Shown: positions 45,193-54,721 of the stretch, piece by piece
Position numbering within the stretch: the stretch's first letter is position 1
Layout: each line of letters starts with the position of its first letter
Assembly (NCBI RefSeq): GCF_002849605.1
Contig: NZ_NPIB01000007.1
Coordinates: 62,001 to 126,000, forward strand
Length of the DNA stretch: 64,000 nt
Origin: Photobacterium carnosum
GTDB lineage: Bacteria > Pseudomonadota > Gammaproteobacteria > Enterobacterales > Vibrionaceae
Direction: 5' to 3'
The notes under the pieces: model-generated
What the model was told of the DNA's origin: nothing
The model's input: only the letters and a program-made list of their open reading frames with translations
The model's database searches: none
Translations under genes and position numbers: made by a program

Positions 45193-46428
45193 ATGCCAAC
45201 CTTGACCCAACCTTTGGCGTTAAAACCCACTACCCTATTTACCCTTTACAGTATTATCTTCCTTGGCTCTGCCGGGTTTTTTATTACTATTCCCGCTTAT
45301 GTGAGTTTATTTCTAACTGATCACTCGCTTGCCATTGCACAAAATATGCCAATAGAACAACGACGTACTTTGTTTGGTACGGTGATGTCAGCCGCTCCTT
45401 TTATCTCCATGTTTTTCACCCCCCTCATTGCCCGTTTTGCTGACCGCTTTAGCCGTAAAGTAACTATGGTCCTATGTTTAATTATTGCCGCTATTGGTTT
45501 TGCGATGCCAATTTATGCCATTGTTATCGGATCTATTGCATTATTATTTGCAGGTAACATGATCAATAGCCTTGGCTCTGCTAGCCAGCCGATTGCACAA
45601 GCGATTCTTGCTGATAATAGCCGAGGCAAAACCAAAGCGACATTAATGAGTATGGTGGCAATCGTAATGACAGCTGCCATGTCATTTGGTCCAGCATTAG
45701 GCAGTAAATTATCAGCAACCTATGGCACTCAAGCACCATTTTATGCTTGTCTTATTATTGCTATCTTTTGTTTAATACTACTAAATCTTGTTCGGTTACC
45801 GCCGCAAATCACCTTACACAATGAAAATCCACTCTCTTTTGTTGCCCCATTAAAACGGAGCCAACCGGGCTTATTGGCTTGTTTAGCGATCGTTTTTATT
45901 TGTCAGTTTAGTTGGAGTTTATACTTTCAAAATATCGCGTTTATTTTCCCTCAAAAATGGGGCATTAGTGTAGAAAGCAGCTTCTACCAATATTTTATGA
46001 TGGCGATTGGCGTGGTGATGATCTGTTCGCTATTACTGCTTCCTCGGCTGATTCTAGCGCGTATTAATGTACTATCAGCATTACGGATCACAACCCTATT
46101 TGCTGCTATTGGAATGATTTTATTAGCGATCACGCCAACGCCAAACACTCACATTGCCGCGATGATTTTTACCGCCGTTATGGTGGCGATCTCCTTTCCT
46201 TTTTATATTACGGCATTATCAGATAGAGCCAGTGAAGCGGATCAAGGTTGGGTTATGGCAATGTCGAGTGCCATGGTGGGTTTAGCGTGGACATTAAGTG
46301 GCTATTTAACCAGTGTATTTGTCAATATTGATTTAATTCTACCGACAGCGATTGCTGCCATCGGTTATGTAATTGCGATGATTATCGTCCCTAAAAAGGC
46401 AGCAACGCTCGTTACGGCGGCTAATTAA
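45193..46428 (+). CDS. MFS transporter
   Basis: This 411-residue protein has 12 predicted membrane helices. The MFS loop 2-3 motif appears as RFADRFSRKV, and the motif before it as GTVMSAAPFISMFFTPLIA. The substrate is unknown. The gene ends one base before the possible start of the M23 peptidase gene, so they form a two-gene operon. CAGGAAC lies about 12 bases before the ATG. Confidence 0.85.
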   Translation: MPTLTQPLALKPTTLFTLYSIIFLGSAGFFITIPAYVSLFLTDHSLAIAQNMPIEQRRTLFGTVMSAAPFISMFFTPLIARFADRFSRKVTMVLCLIIAAIGFAMPIYAIVIGSIALLFAGNMINSLGSASQPIAQAILADNSRGKTKATLMSMVAIVMTAAMSFGPALGSKLSATYGTQAPFYACLIIAIFCLILLNLVRLPPQITLHNENPLSFVAPLKRSQPGLLACLAIVFICQFSWSLYFQNIAFIFPQKWGISVESSFYQYFMMAIGVVMICSLLLLPRLILARINVLSALRITTLFAAIGMILLAITPTPNTHIAAMIFTAVMVAISFPFYITALSDRASEADQGWVMAMSSAMVGLAWTLSGYLTSVFVNIDLILPTAIAAIGYVIAMIIVPKKAATLVTAAN

Positions 46429-46450
46429 AATGATGAATAGGACAACAGAC

Positions 46451-47125
46451 ATGACACCATTAACCAGTGTACTTCAAGCTCATCAGTTTCATGCAGTGAT
46501 TCCAGAACCGCTTCAATTTGGTCGCGGGCTCATTGTTGATCTTTCCCCTGCTAGTGAGCTTTGGAATAAAGTAACGTCAACCCACAATTTTGCTGATGAA
46601 ATAGCCTATCAGGCAACAGCAATGAACGCACAAATAGTGATTGGTCGTTATGCAGAACAACGGCTGATTTATCAAGATAAAGCGAATTTTAGTAACAGTA
46701 AAAATCGTACCGTTCATATGGGAATCGATTTAGGTGTTCCCTCTTTAACACCGGTTTTTGCACCGCTTGATGGCGAAATACATAGTATTGCTAATCACCA
46801 AGGTGAAGGAGACTACGGCCCCACTATTATTTTACGCCACCAGCTTGAGGGAATAGCCTTTTTTACTTTATATGGTCATCTTCACCAAGCCGCACATACG
46901 CAATTGCACGTGGGCGATCATATACAAGCAGGTCAACAATTTACGGCAATCGGCACCACAGCAGAAAATGGCGGTTGGGCTCCGCATCTTCATTTACAGA
47001 TTATTGAGGATATGGGAACCAACACTGACGACTATATTGGCGTTGTTGATCCCGCTGAGTTAGATTTTTACCTACGTAACTGCCCCAATCCTAACTTGAT
47101 ACTGAAATGCTCTGATCTTGATTAA
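46451..47125 (+). CDS. M23 family metallopeptidase (LytM-like)
   Basis: This protein has about 224 residues and no signal peptide. The M23 zinc core is visible: HMGIDLGVPSLTPVFAPLDG (first His and Asp), YGHLHQ, and the terminal APHLHLQI motif. Similar cytosolic M23-domain proteins accompany transport or PLP-enzyme genes and may not act on peptidoglycan. I use the ATG at 46451, which has AGGA about nine bases upstream; ATGs at 46430/46433, directly coupled to the MFS stop, are alternatives. Co-transcribed with the MFS gene. Confidence 0.82.
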   Translation: MTPLTSVLQAHQFHAVIPEPLQFGRGLIVDLSPASELWNKVTSTHNFADEIAYQATAMNAQIVIGRYAEQRLIYQDKANFSNSKNRTVHMGIDLGVPSLTPVFAPLDGEIHSIANHQGEGDYGPTIILRHQLEGIAFFTLYGHLHQAAHTQLHVGDHIQAGQQFTAIGTTAENGGWAPHLHLQIIEDMGTNTDDYIGVVDPAELDFYLRNCPNPNLILKCSDLD

Positions 47126-47145
47126 AAATCAACGGCCCAAATCTT

Positions 47146-47180
47146 AAATCGCATATTCACAATAAAATGATATGCGATTT
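47146..47180 (+). terminator. Hairpin terminator
   Basis: An 11-bp stem AAATCGCATAT / ATATGCGATTT with a 13-base loop, downstream of the M23 gene and convergent with the next gene. Confidence 0.6.
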
Positions 47181-47217
47181 AAATCTCTTGGTTAATATAC
47201 TAACAATAATCACAGCA

Positions 47218-48384
47218 TTATTTTCTAACGCGATCAAGCCAGCTATACACAGTTTCTAAGGTTTCATAAGACGGTAAACGATTATTTCGCGCTTGAATTT
47301 GATCGACAGTATACGTTTCACTTGCACGTCCATTGGCTAAATAGTGCCGCTTTAACCCTATGGTGACGCGCTCTGGCATATGCATTTTATACACTAAATA
47401 TTCACCTTTAATAATCCGGTGATGATAAATAGCAACATAATGACTTTGTTCAATTCCTTCAAGCTCAAGCTGCTGATAATTTCGAATCGGTACAATATTA
47501 CTATTACCTTCAAAAGGAATGTCATACGCCTTATCACAACTTGGATCAGGAACAAATTTCGCTGTTTTTTGAGCAATTAGCCATCGATCATGTAACTTTT
47601 TCAATTCATCATACGATGTAACAGCATGAATACGTCGCACTGAATCAACATCAAGCACACGATAACCTAACTGAAATACATCCGATAATATCTGATTAAT
47701 TCGCAGTCGTTCTCGCGGTGACGCTTTAATTAAATAAAAGCCTAATTTTGTGCCTGTTAATGTTGGCCACTGTAAATAAACTTGTAACGTTACGGTAGTG
47801 ATTACTGAATAATGGCGAAATAAGGTAAACATCATCGTTTCTGGATCTAATAATCGATGAATAACAATAATCACTGAACGGGTAGAAAAATCGCTTTGAA
47901 TACGATCAATAAAACGCAATGCAGATCGACACGATGCTAAGCCTAAATGAGCTAAAATTTGACGTTGACCTAGCTCGCATAAAGCTAACACCTGTTCCTG
48001 ATCTAATGGATAACGTTCGCACATCAGGTAAAGTAATATTGGTCGTTGGGCTAATAAATGGCGAGCTTTATCACTCATCGCTGCCATCTTGAGCATATAC
48101 ACACCAAGATCAGCGTAAGCACGGGCTTTATCAACTAACCCGACAGGAATACTTTCAATCCACGCCTTGCCGCCAGCCAGTGATTCAATATGTTCGATAT
48201 AAAACGAACAACTGCCTTCTAATAACTCACGGTGACCATCACGATAAGCGCGGTACATAATAAGACCATCTCGCCAATCGTAAAATTCCAGAACAAATGG
48301 AAAGAAAGTCAATGTCTCATCAAACGATAAGATCAATGGTGTTGAAATATGAGTAGACTGATGTTCAGTACAACAAACAGGCAT
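47218..48384 (-). CDS. PcfJ-like domain protein
   Basis: This 388-residue soluble protein has a C-terminal third (LHDRWLIAQ, IPFEGNSNIVPIRN, YVAIYHHRIIKGEYLVYKMH, PERVTIGLKR) resembling the PcfJ family first named from conjugative plasmid pCF10; the N-terminal half is helical. The biochemical role of PcfJ-like proteins is not defined. AGGGA precedes the ATG. No plasmid transfer genes are nearby. A 16-bp perfect palindrome lies 150 bases upstream. Confidence 0.65.
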   Translation of the reverse strand: MPVCCTEHQSTHISTPLILSFDETLTFFPFVLEFYDWRDGLIMYRAYRDGHRELLEGSCSFYIEHIESLAGGKAWIESIPVGLVDKARAYADLGVYMLKMAAMSDKARHLLAQRPILLYLMCERYPLDQEQVLALCELGQRQILAHLGLASCRSALRFIDRIQSDFSTRSVIIVIHRLLDPETMMFTLFRHYSVITTVTLQVYLQWPTLTGTKLGFYLIKASPRERLRINQILSDVFQLGYRVLDVDSVRRIHAVTSYDELKKLHDRWLIAQKTAKFVPDPSCDKAYDIPFEGNSNIVPIRNYQQLELEGIEQSHYVAIYHHRIIKGEYLVYKMHMPERVTIGLKRHYLANGRASETYTVDQIQARNNRLPSYETLETVYSWLDRVRK

Positions 48385-48533
48385 AGATGTCCCTATTAAT
48401 CTGTTATTCCTCCCTCATAATAACAATAATAGCTATCTCAGTATTAACAGCGTTATTGTAGTAATTACTAAGCCTATCATGACTTATTAATATGAATATT
48501 CAACTTAAAAAATATCAAGATGAGAGCTTTACA

Positions 48534-48549
48534 TAGAATATATATTCTA
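48534..48549. promoter_or_regulatory. 16-bp perfect palindrome
   Basis: TAGAATATATATTCTA lies between the AraC gene end and the PcfJ-like gene start. Candidate operator; it is AT-only in the centre, so chance is possible. The remaining 48385-48666 gap holds nothing else I can name. Confidence 0.35.
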
Positions 48550-48666
48550 CAATATTGTTGGTTATTTAAATGTTTATTCGAAGTTAAATTTTCGATAAAC
48601 AATGTATTAATTAGCGCAAATATTCACCTTATAGCAGTTATTATTAAAATATAGTGTGTTTAAAAA

Positions 48667-49446
48667 TTACGATTTAAATTCAATCATAAAATTAAGCGGC
48701 GTAAATCCTGTTTTTTGACGAAAGAAACTAATAAAAGCACTATCATTCGCAAAACCTAATCGATATGAAACATCAGAAATACGCTGATGTTGTGATAATA
48801 ATTCAATTGCAGCTAACAACCGCCATTGTTGACGCCAACTTTGATATGGCATTGCCGTTTCTTTATTAAAAATACGTGTGATCGTTTTCTGGCTCGCCCC
48901 CACCAACAGGCTAAGATTAGCTAACGTCGGAGCGATAAAATCGGGACAATTAATCTCTTCAAGCCACTTAGCTAATCTGGCATCATTAGGCAACGGCAAA
49001 TTAAAATGACTTTCAGTAGCAGAATTAAGTTCTTCTATCAATAAGTTAACTGAATTTAGTTGTTCTTTGTTGGGCTTATCAAACGCCCACATCGCCATTC
49101 TTTCAAGCAGTATCGCCATCAATGGATTAATATCAATAATCTTCATTTCACGACTAAGTTGTGACTGTAATGATGGATCAAAATACAACGAACGGTAATG
49201 TGTAACATTGGTCATCTGCGCATTATGCAACATGCCTGCTGGGATCCAAGCTGCACGCATGGGGGGTAAAACACACTTAACCCCTTCAAGGGTGATCACC
49301 ATACAACCATGATGGGAGAATAATAGCTGATCTTTATCGTGTCGATGCTCACCAGAATTATGATCACCAACATCAGCCGCAAGGCCAATCACTAAACCGT
49401 CAAGGTTATTGGGACAAAATTGTTGACCATGTTCAATATATGCCAT
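48667..49446 (-). CDS. AraC family regulator (NimR-like)
   Basis: This 259-residue protein has an N-terminal cupin (HRHDKDQLLFSHHGCMVITLEG, PPMRAAWIPAGMLHNA) and C-terminal AraC HTHs (LANLSLLVGASQKTITRIFNKETAMPYQSWRQQWR, ISDVSYRLGFANDSAFISFFRQKTGFTPLNF). It is divergent from the MFS gene at 49617, a classical regulator-pump arrangement, so it probably controls that pump. Confidence 0.9.
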   Translation of the reverse strand: MAYIEHGQQFCPNNLDGLVIGLAADVGDHNSGEHRHDKDQLLFSHHGCMVITLEGVKCVLPPMRAAWIPAGMLHNAQMTNVTHYRSLYFDPSLQSQLSREMKIIDINPLMAILLERMAMWAFDKPNKEQLNSVNLLIEELNSATESHFNLPLPNDARLAKWLEEINCPDFIAPTLANLSLLVGASQKTITRIFNKETAMPYQSWRQQWRLLAAIELLSQHQRISDVSYRLGFANDSAFISFFRQKTGFTPLNFMIEFKS

Positions 49447-49616
49447 TACTCACGCCACCTGTCCTTAATTTAATATATATAGTCTTTATATTAATATAAG
49501 TTCAAAAATGAGCACCTTATAATAATTACCATGATGAAACAATACGTATATTCACCCTAACCACACAACTCATTAATAAAAAGAATAGTTTTATCTTCTA
49601 TTTTTAGAACAACATC

Positions 49617-50786
49617 ATGGAATTTATAAAAAATCATATGAATAACAATATTAATAAAATTTCAATACCATTAGCGGTGACATTATTAATGTTTCCACAG
49701 ATCATCGAAACCATGTATAGCCCCGCATTAACCTCCATTAAAACCCATTTTGGCGTCACTGGTTCAACCGCAGCGCAAGGGATGTCTGTTTTCTTTATCG
49801 CCTTTGCTATTGGGGTCGTTTTTTGGGGCAGAATGTGCGACATCATTGGGCGACGTTATGCCACACTTATTGGGTTAATCGTTTTTATTGGCTCCGCTAT
49901 TCTCACTTTATTTGCATCAACATTTACCTTACTTCTTATCGGCTTTGGTTGTTGTGCCTTTGGTGCGGCGGTTGGCTCAGTCTGTACCCAAACTATCCTT
50001 CGTGATTGTTTCCAAGGTGCAGAGCTGGGACGGGTATTTTCTATTATTGGCACATCCATTGGGATCAGTCCTATTATTGGCATGATAACAGGCAGTTGGT
50101 TAACCGTTAATGGCGGCTATAAATGGGTGTTTATCGGCATGATAATACTAACCAGTGGATTACTCTGCTGGAGCTTATTGCAATTACCCGAAACAAAACC
50201 GACTCAAACCCAACGAGATAGTTTGCTCTCTGTTGGTATTAAAATGCTGAAAGATCTTCATATTTGGTACATCATGTTGATGGTTGCTATCTTTAATATT
50301 GCATTGTTTTCCTATTACAGCCTTGCTCCTTTTATGTTTGAAAAATTACATGTCAGCATTAAATTATTTGGCTATACCAGCGCTGTACTGGCCTTAGGCT
50401 CAATCCTTGGCGCAATGCTTAATATGCGATTACTGCGTCGACACGTCATGTCACAAACTATCATCACCATTGCATCGGTCATACTGCTCATGAGTAGTGT
50501 TGGCGTTTATCTATTACAAACCTCTATTTGGTTTTTCTTGCCAATGATCTTTATATCATTGTCATTTGGTTTAGCTTTACCTAACTTGTTAAGTACCGCA
50601 TTAAATAACTATCGTGATCATTTAGGCAGTGCGGGTGCATTACTGGGGTTATTTTATTATCTCGTCATTGGCGCGGGTTTACATAAAGCAGCAATCGTGG
50701 GCGATCTTGGTCTCACACTTTTAGTCTGTGCCATCCTTGCGATAACACTAACGTTCTTTCATCGCGTCAATAAACAACGTCAATAA
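49617..50786 (+). CDS. MFS efflux transporter, Bcr/CflA-like
   Basis: This 389-residue protein has 12 membrane helices. The loop 2-3 motif is GRMCDIIGRRYA, and motif C-like GIIPIIG reads SIGISPIIGMITGSW. It belongs to the DHA1 drug-efflux type. The start may be the ATG at 49617 or 49638 (MNNNINK). It is divergent from and probably controlled by the AraC protein upstream. The 3' end contains two tandem copies of a 13-bp unit that includes the stop. Confidence 0.86.
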   Translation: MEFIKNHMNNNINKISIPLAVTLLMFPQIIETMYSPALTSIKTHFGVTGSTAAQGMSVFFIAFAIGVVFWGRMCDIIGRRYATLIGLIVFIGSAILTLFASTFTLLLIGFGCCAFGAAVGSVCTQTILRDCFQGAELGRVFSIIGTSIGISPIIGMITGSWLTVNGGYKWVFIGMIILTSGLLCWSLLQLPETKPTQTQRDSLLSVGIKMLKDLHIWYIMLMVAIFNIALFSYYSLAPFMFEKLHVSIKLFGYTSAVLALGSILGAMLNMRLLRRHVMSQTIITIASVILLMSSVGVYLLQTSIWFFLPMIFISLSFGLALPNLLSTALNNYRDHLGSAGALLGLFYYLVIGAGLHKAAIVGDLGLTLLVCAILAITLTFFHRVNKQRQ

Positions 50787-50860
50787 ACAACGTCAATAAA
50801 GCGATCACCATAACAACCTAACGCTATCTATACCCCCTTTTATCTATATCAAATACAACT

Positions 50861-50880
50861 AAGCCGCAATAATGCGGCTT
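50861..50880. terminator. Bidirectional terminator
   Basis: 8-bp stem AAGCCGCA / TGCGGCTT with loop ATAA, between convergent genes. Confidence 0.65.
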
Positions 50881-50900
50881 AGTGTGTAATTCAACGTAAG

Positions 50901-51554
50901 TTATAACATTCGAGTCGGTAACTCTGGCAAGTGAGTACCTGTATTTGATGGGTAAATAATATATTCCCCATGAAATTTAACTTTCGATTTATAATCAGTT
51001 ATTTTATACAGCAAGATTCCATGTTGATAAGCAATATCAATAAATTGCTGCACATTACCACGGATATATAAAGATAATGGTTTTGCTAGCTCGCCATCCT
51101 CATTCATTGACGCAGCATACTGAGCGGAACAGACCACTAACGATGCTTTACCATCAGTATGGTGGCTAACTTTACGATTCACTTCGTATTCATTAGTCAC
51201 TAGCCAATCTTGCTGCTCTAATGCCGCATAAAACGTTGTCATTACAACAGGTGTAATAACCGTTGATAGTCCTTTGTCATCAGTCACTTTGGCATAGGTT
51301 TCAGCTAAGTGCTCAAAATGCAGTTTTAGTTGTGCATTTTTACCCATAGTACGTGATTGTTGCTGCCATTCTTGTAATGTTTTCACTACGCAACGATCAA
51401 AACTATGTTGTTTAAGTACTTTTGTTACCCAAGCACTTAAAAATATACTTTCACTGACAGGGTTTTTTTGTGCTTTACCTGTTGCTTGCGCTTCTTGTAA
51501 AGCGGTTAACCCACTACTAACTACATTGTAAATTTCATTAAAAAAAATGGTCAT
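50901..51554 (-). CDS. DUF2913 family protein
   Basis: This 217-residue protein matches DUF2913: ATGKAQKNPVSESIFLSAWVTKVLK, RTMGKNAQLK and the C-terminal KITDYKSKVKFHGEYIIYP. These proteins occur in vibrios and enterobacteria and have no known function. It has no signal peptide and looks soluble. It follows bcr on the same strand by 45 bases and may be co-transcribed with it. Confidence 0.8.
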   Translation of the reverse strand: MTIFFNEIYNVVSSGLTALQEAQATGKAQKNPVSESIFLSAWVTKVLKQHSFDRCVVKTLQEWQQQSRTMGKNAQLKLHFEHLAETYAKVTDDKGLSTVITPVVMTTFYAALEQQDWLVTNEYEVNRKVSHHTDGKASLVVCSAQYAASMNEDGELAKPLSLYIRGNVQQFIDIAYQHGILLYKITDYKSKVKFHGEYIIYPSNTGTHLPELPTRML

Positions 51555-51599
51555 GATTTATTTCAAACAATCCAAAAATATCAAACCACAACACAGCCT

Positions 51600-52790
51600 C
51601 TAAGCTGTGCGTGCAAGGAACCAATAAAAACCAGCTGATAATATAGCACATGACGCCATCGTCAACGCCATTGGCCATGCATTACCATCTGGCATTAACG
51701 CAACAAGGCCACCAACAATCGAACCAATCCCAAAACGGAACGTTCCACCTAAAGAAGAAGCCGTACCCGCCATCTGAGGATAACTCGATAATAAACACGC
51801 CATGGTATTACTACCAATCGTGGACAGTGTACCAATAAACAAGGCCACAGGAATAACAACACCCCACAACCCTAGATCTAACCATTGCCCAATAAGTAGC
51901 AGTATGCCAGCAACTAATTGTATAGTTAAGCCAAAACGTAACATCCAATGAGTGCCCTTTCGCTTCACAAAACGACCATTGATGCTAGTAAATAAAATCA
52001 TACAAAGAATATTTAAACAAAAGTAGTAACCAAAATTCTCAACACTAATACCATAAATATCAATGTATACAAACGAACCTGCGGTTAAGAACGTAAACAT
52101 GCCAGCAAAAGAAAAACCACTGCAACACACTAAGCCAAAGGCAACAGGATTTGATAATAACCGTTTATAGTTTTTAATAATTGATGATACATGAAACGGG
52201 ATCCGTTTTTCTTTCGGCAGTGTTTCTTTAATTTTAAATAAAATCGAGATCAAAACAATGACGGCAAAAACAGCTAACGCCCAAAAGACAGCACGCCAAC
52301 CAAACCAAACTGAAAGATGACCACCCAAAACAGGGGCTATTAACGGTGCGATAGTCATCACTAACGTCACAAATGACATGGTGCGAGAGAACTCTTCGCG
52401 CTCAAACATATCACGCACAAGTGCACCAATGATAACGGCAGCCGCAGCACCAGCAAAACCTTGCGCTACACGCACAATGGTTAACTCGGTAATATTGGTA
52501 CTCAACGCACCTAAAATGGTTAACACCAAGAAACTGATAGTGCCCGCGATCAACATTGGACGTCGACCATAGCTATCCGCTAACGGCCCATGAATTAACT
52601 GACCAAAAGCAAAACCTGCCGTATAAGCAGTTAGTGTTACCTGAACAGCACTCGGAGACACTAAAAAATCTTTAGCAATATCAGGCATTGCCGGCAAATA
52701 CATATCAATAGCAAAAGGGGTTAAAGCAGCAATCGCACCAAGAATGAGAATGAGCTGTAAACTCAATTTAGATGAAGCGGGTTGAGTCAT
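51600..52790 (-). CDS. bcr: Bicyclomycin/sulfonamide-type MFS multidrug transporter
   Basis: This 396-residue DHA1 drug:H+ antiporter has AIDMYLPAMPDIAKDF in helix 1 (the Bcr/CflA signature), GPLADSYGRRPML in the loop 2-3, and VMTIAPLIAPVLGGHL as motif C. It lies next to rsuA on the same strand, the bcr-rsuA neighbourhood known from E. coli, which supports the name Bcr. Confidence 0.9.
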   Translation of the reverse strand: MTQPASSKLSLQLILILGAIAALTPFAIDMYLPAMPDIAKDFLVSPSAVQVTLTAYTAGFAFGQLIHGPLADSYGRRPMLIAGTISFLVLTILGALSTNITELTIVRVAQGFAGAAAAVIIGALVRDMFEREEFSRTMSFVTLVMTIAPLIAPVLGGHLSVWFGWRAVFWALAVFAVIVLISILFKIKETLPKEKRIPFHVSSIIKNYKRLLSNPVAFGLVCCSGFSFAGMFTFLTAGSFVYIDIYGISVENFGYYFCLNILCMILFTSINGRFVKRKGTHWMLRFGLTIQLVAGILLLIGQWLDLGLWGVVIPVALFIGTLSTIGSNTMACLLSSYPQMAGTASSLGGTFRFGIGSIVGGLVALMPDGNAWPMALTMASCAILSAGFYWFLARTA

Positions 52791-52908
52791 AAATATTCTT
52801 TTTATAAAAATAACAACAATAATCCATTGTACGCTAAAAAATGGTAATCATTCTTTCCTAATAGGAAATATAAATTATCTTAATATAAGAGAATAATAAT
52901 CGTTATAA

Positions 52909-52940
52909 AAAAAGCATAAATAATAAAATTTATGCTTTTT
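52909..52940 (-). terminator. rsuA terminator
   Basis: A 12-bp stem AAAAAGCATAAA / TTTATGCTTTTT with an 8-base loop. The A-run reads as U on the minus strand. Confidence 0.8.
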
Positions 52941-52964
52941 GGGTATTTAAAACAATCGCTAAGA

Positions 52965-53663
52965 TTATTTAGCTAAAAATGATGCAATCTCTTCAGCTGT
53001 TAATGGGCGGTATTTACCAAGTTCAAGATCTTCATCCAATTCAAGCCCACCTACACGCGCACGATGTAAACTAACAACGTGGTTACCTACCGCTGCAAAC
53101 ATACGCTTCACTTGGTGATACTTACCTTCAGTGATGGTTAATACACCCTCACGTTCACCGACTATCTCTAATTTAGCAGGTCGAGTAAGTCCTTCTTCAC
53201 CATTTAATTGTACACCCGCTTTAAATTGCTCAATATTCTCAGCAACAATAGGATCAGCGGTTTCTACCAAATACACTTTTTCACACACATGACGTGGTGA
53301 CGTAATACGGTGTGACCATTGACCATCATCCGTTAATAACGTTAAACCTGTAGTATCACTGTCTAAACGTCCAGCTACGTGCATTTTTTCAGGGCTAACT
53401 TCATCAAACAATACAAAAACAGTCGGATTGAAACCATCAACATGTGAACACACAAAACCTTGTGGTTTATTCAACATGAAGTAACGAGGCCCTTGCAGGC
53501 GAAGTGGACGACCTTTAAATTCCACATTGTGATTGTCACCGACAGAGAAAGAAGCACTACGGACAATTTCACCGTCAATTTCAATCATTTTATCTCGAAG
53601 AAGTTTACCGGCTTCTCTACGGGTGATACCTAAAGTGGTACCTAAGAATTTATCAAGCCTCAT
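52965..53663 (-). CDS. rsuA: 16S rRNA pseudouridine(516) synthase RsuA
   Basis: This 232-residue protein has an S4 domain ([22 protein letters not shown]) and a catalytic domain with Asp in [19 protein letters not shown], then [22 protein letters not shown]. Length and motifs match E. coli RsuA (pseudouridine 516 of 16S rRNA). CGGAG precedes the ATG. A more divergent paralogue lies at 3703-4395. Confidence 0.93.
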   Translation of the reverse strand: MRLDKFLGTTLGITRREAGKLLRDKMIEIDGEIVRSASFSVGDNHNVEFKGRPLRLQGPRYFMLNKPQGFVCSHVDGFNPTVFVLFDEVSPEKMHVAGRLDSDTTGLTLLTDDGQWSHRITSPRHVCEKVYLVETADPIVAENIEQFKAGVQLNGEEGLTRPAKLEIVGEREGVLTITEGKYHQVKRMFAAVGNHVVSLHRARVGGLELDEDLELGKYRPLTAEEIASFLAK

Positions 53664-53966
53664 TGAGTGGCTCCGTTACTTACAAAAGATTCGGTATTAT
53701 AGGAAGCAAATCACAGATATGCATTAAAAACTTCATTTTCGTACACATTCATACTTTAAGCACATAGCTTTTATGACGTTCTAAAAAAATAAAACCATTA
53801 AACATGGCGCTATTTTGCCAAAAAATGAACATTTCTATGACTCAATTGTCATATATCTGCTAGATTACAAATTAAAAAGACATTTACTCTATGCAAATAC
53901 AACAATTTACTTACACGTTGTAACCAATAAAGCTTTTAACGATAGGCTTTAACTTAGGGACTCAGT
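53664..53966. other. 303-bp divergent intergenic region
   Basis: Promoter region for rsuA and the acetyltransferase gene. No ORF and no recognisable operator. Confidence 0.3.
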
Positions 53967-54461
53967 ATGAATATTTCTCTCAGCACACCAACACTTTCTT
54001 CACTCAATAAATTTCTTCAATTAATAGATGAGTTATTTGATTATGAAGCCTTACCACAAAAGGCCGAACAAACCATGATCGCGGTAAAGCAGCTATTAAG
54101 TAATCCAAAACTTGGACAAGCATGGTTTATTGAAGTAGAACAACACGGTATTAAGCATATTGCTGGGCATATTATTGTTAGCTATAGCTTCAGCCTTGAG
54201 CATGGTGGGAAAATTGGTTTAATCGATCAGTTCTACTTAAAAGCTGATTGGCGCCAACATGGAATTGGAACTGAATTATTACCACAACTTGAAGCCTTGG
54301 TTATTCAAGATGGCGTTAAAGCGTTATCGCTTGAAGTCAATATAGGCAATGCTGGTGCACGTAATTTCTATGAAAAGCATGGCTTTACGCCTCGTCGTCA
54401 ATTTTGCATGATGACAAAAAACTTAACTGAATCCCACATCCCAGCGACCATTGCCTCATAA
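53967..54461 (+). CDS. GNAT family N-acetyltransferase
   Basis: This 164-residue protein has the acetyl-CoA-binding segment ADWRQHGIGTELLPQLE and the C-terminal LEVNIGNAGARNFYEKHGF typical of GNAT enzymes acting on small amines or protein N-termini. The substrate is unknown. AGGGA lies upstream. Monocistronic with a good terminator. Confidence 0.9.
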   Translation: MNISLSTPTLSSLNKFLQLIDELFDYEALPQKAEQTMIAVKQLLSNPKLGQAWFIEVEQHGIKHIAGHIIVSYSFSLEHGGKIGLIDQFYLKADWRQHGIGTELLPQLEALVIQDGVKALSLEVNIGNAGARNFYEKHGFTPRRQFCMMTKNLTESHIPATIAS

Positions 54462-54493
54462 ATAAAACCAATAATAATGATTAATTTTCATTT

Positions 54494-54519
54494 AAGCCTT
54501 GTTTTGACAAGGCTTTTTT
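54494..54519 (+). terminator. Terminator of the GNAT gene
   Basis: An 8-bp stem AAGCCTTG / CAAGGCTT with a 6-base loop and a six-T run. Confidence 0.85.
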
Positions 54520-54600
54520 CGTTATAACTACAAGGGAAACATCACGTAGGTAATAACCGCCTTGACTCTTACCTATTGGTTTATATATAGGAACATAAAA

Positions 54601-54708
54601 ATGTTAATAAATATCATCACCTTTATGCTATTGGTTACATTTTCATATTTTGAAATTCTAAACATAGAACGCACTAACATTAATGCGACACTTGTATTTA
54701 AACAGTAG
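54601..54708 (+). CDS. Small hydrophobic ORF, 35 residues, coupled to the DUF3137 gene
   Basis: ATG at 54601 with AGGA eight bases upstream. The peptide begins MLINIITFMLLVTFSYFEIL, one membrane helix, and continues NIERTNINATLVFKQ. Its TAG stop overlaps the AGGA ribosome-binding site of the next gene, so translation may be coupled. The segment after the helix loosely resembles the start of LemA proteins (helix, then ...NAW...VQLK), whose genes often precede DUF3137 genes, so this may be a worn-down lemA remnant. Either reading is inference. Confidence 0.45.
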   Translation: MLINIITFMLLVTFSYFEILNIERTNINATLVFKQ

Positions 54709-54721
54709 GATATAATCATTT

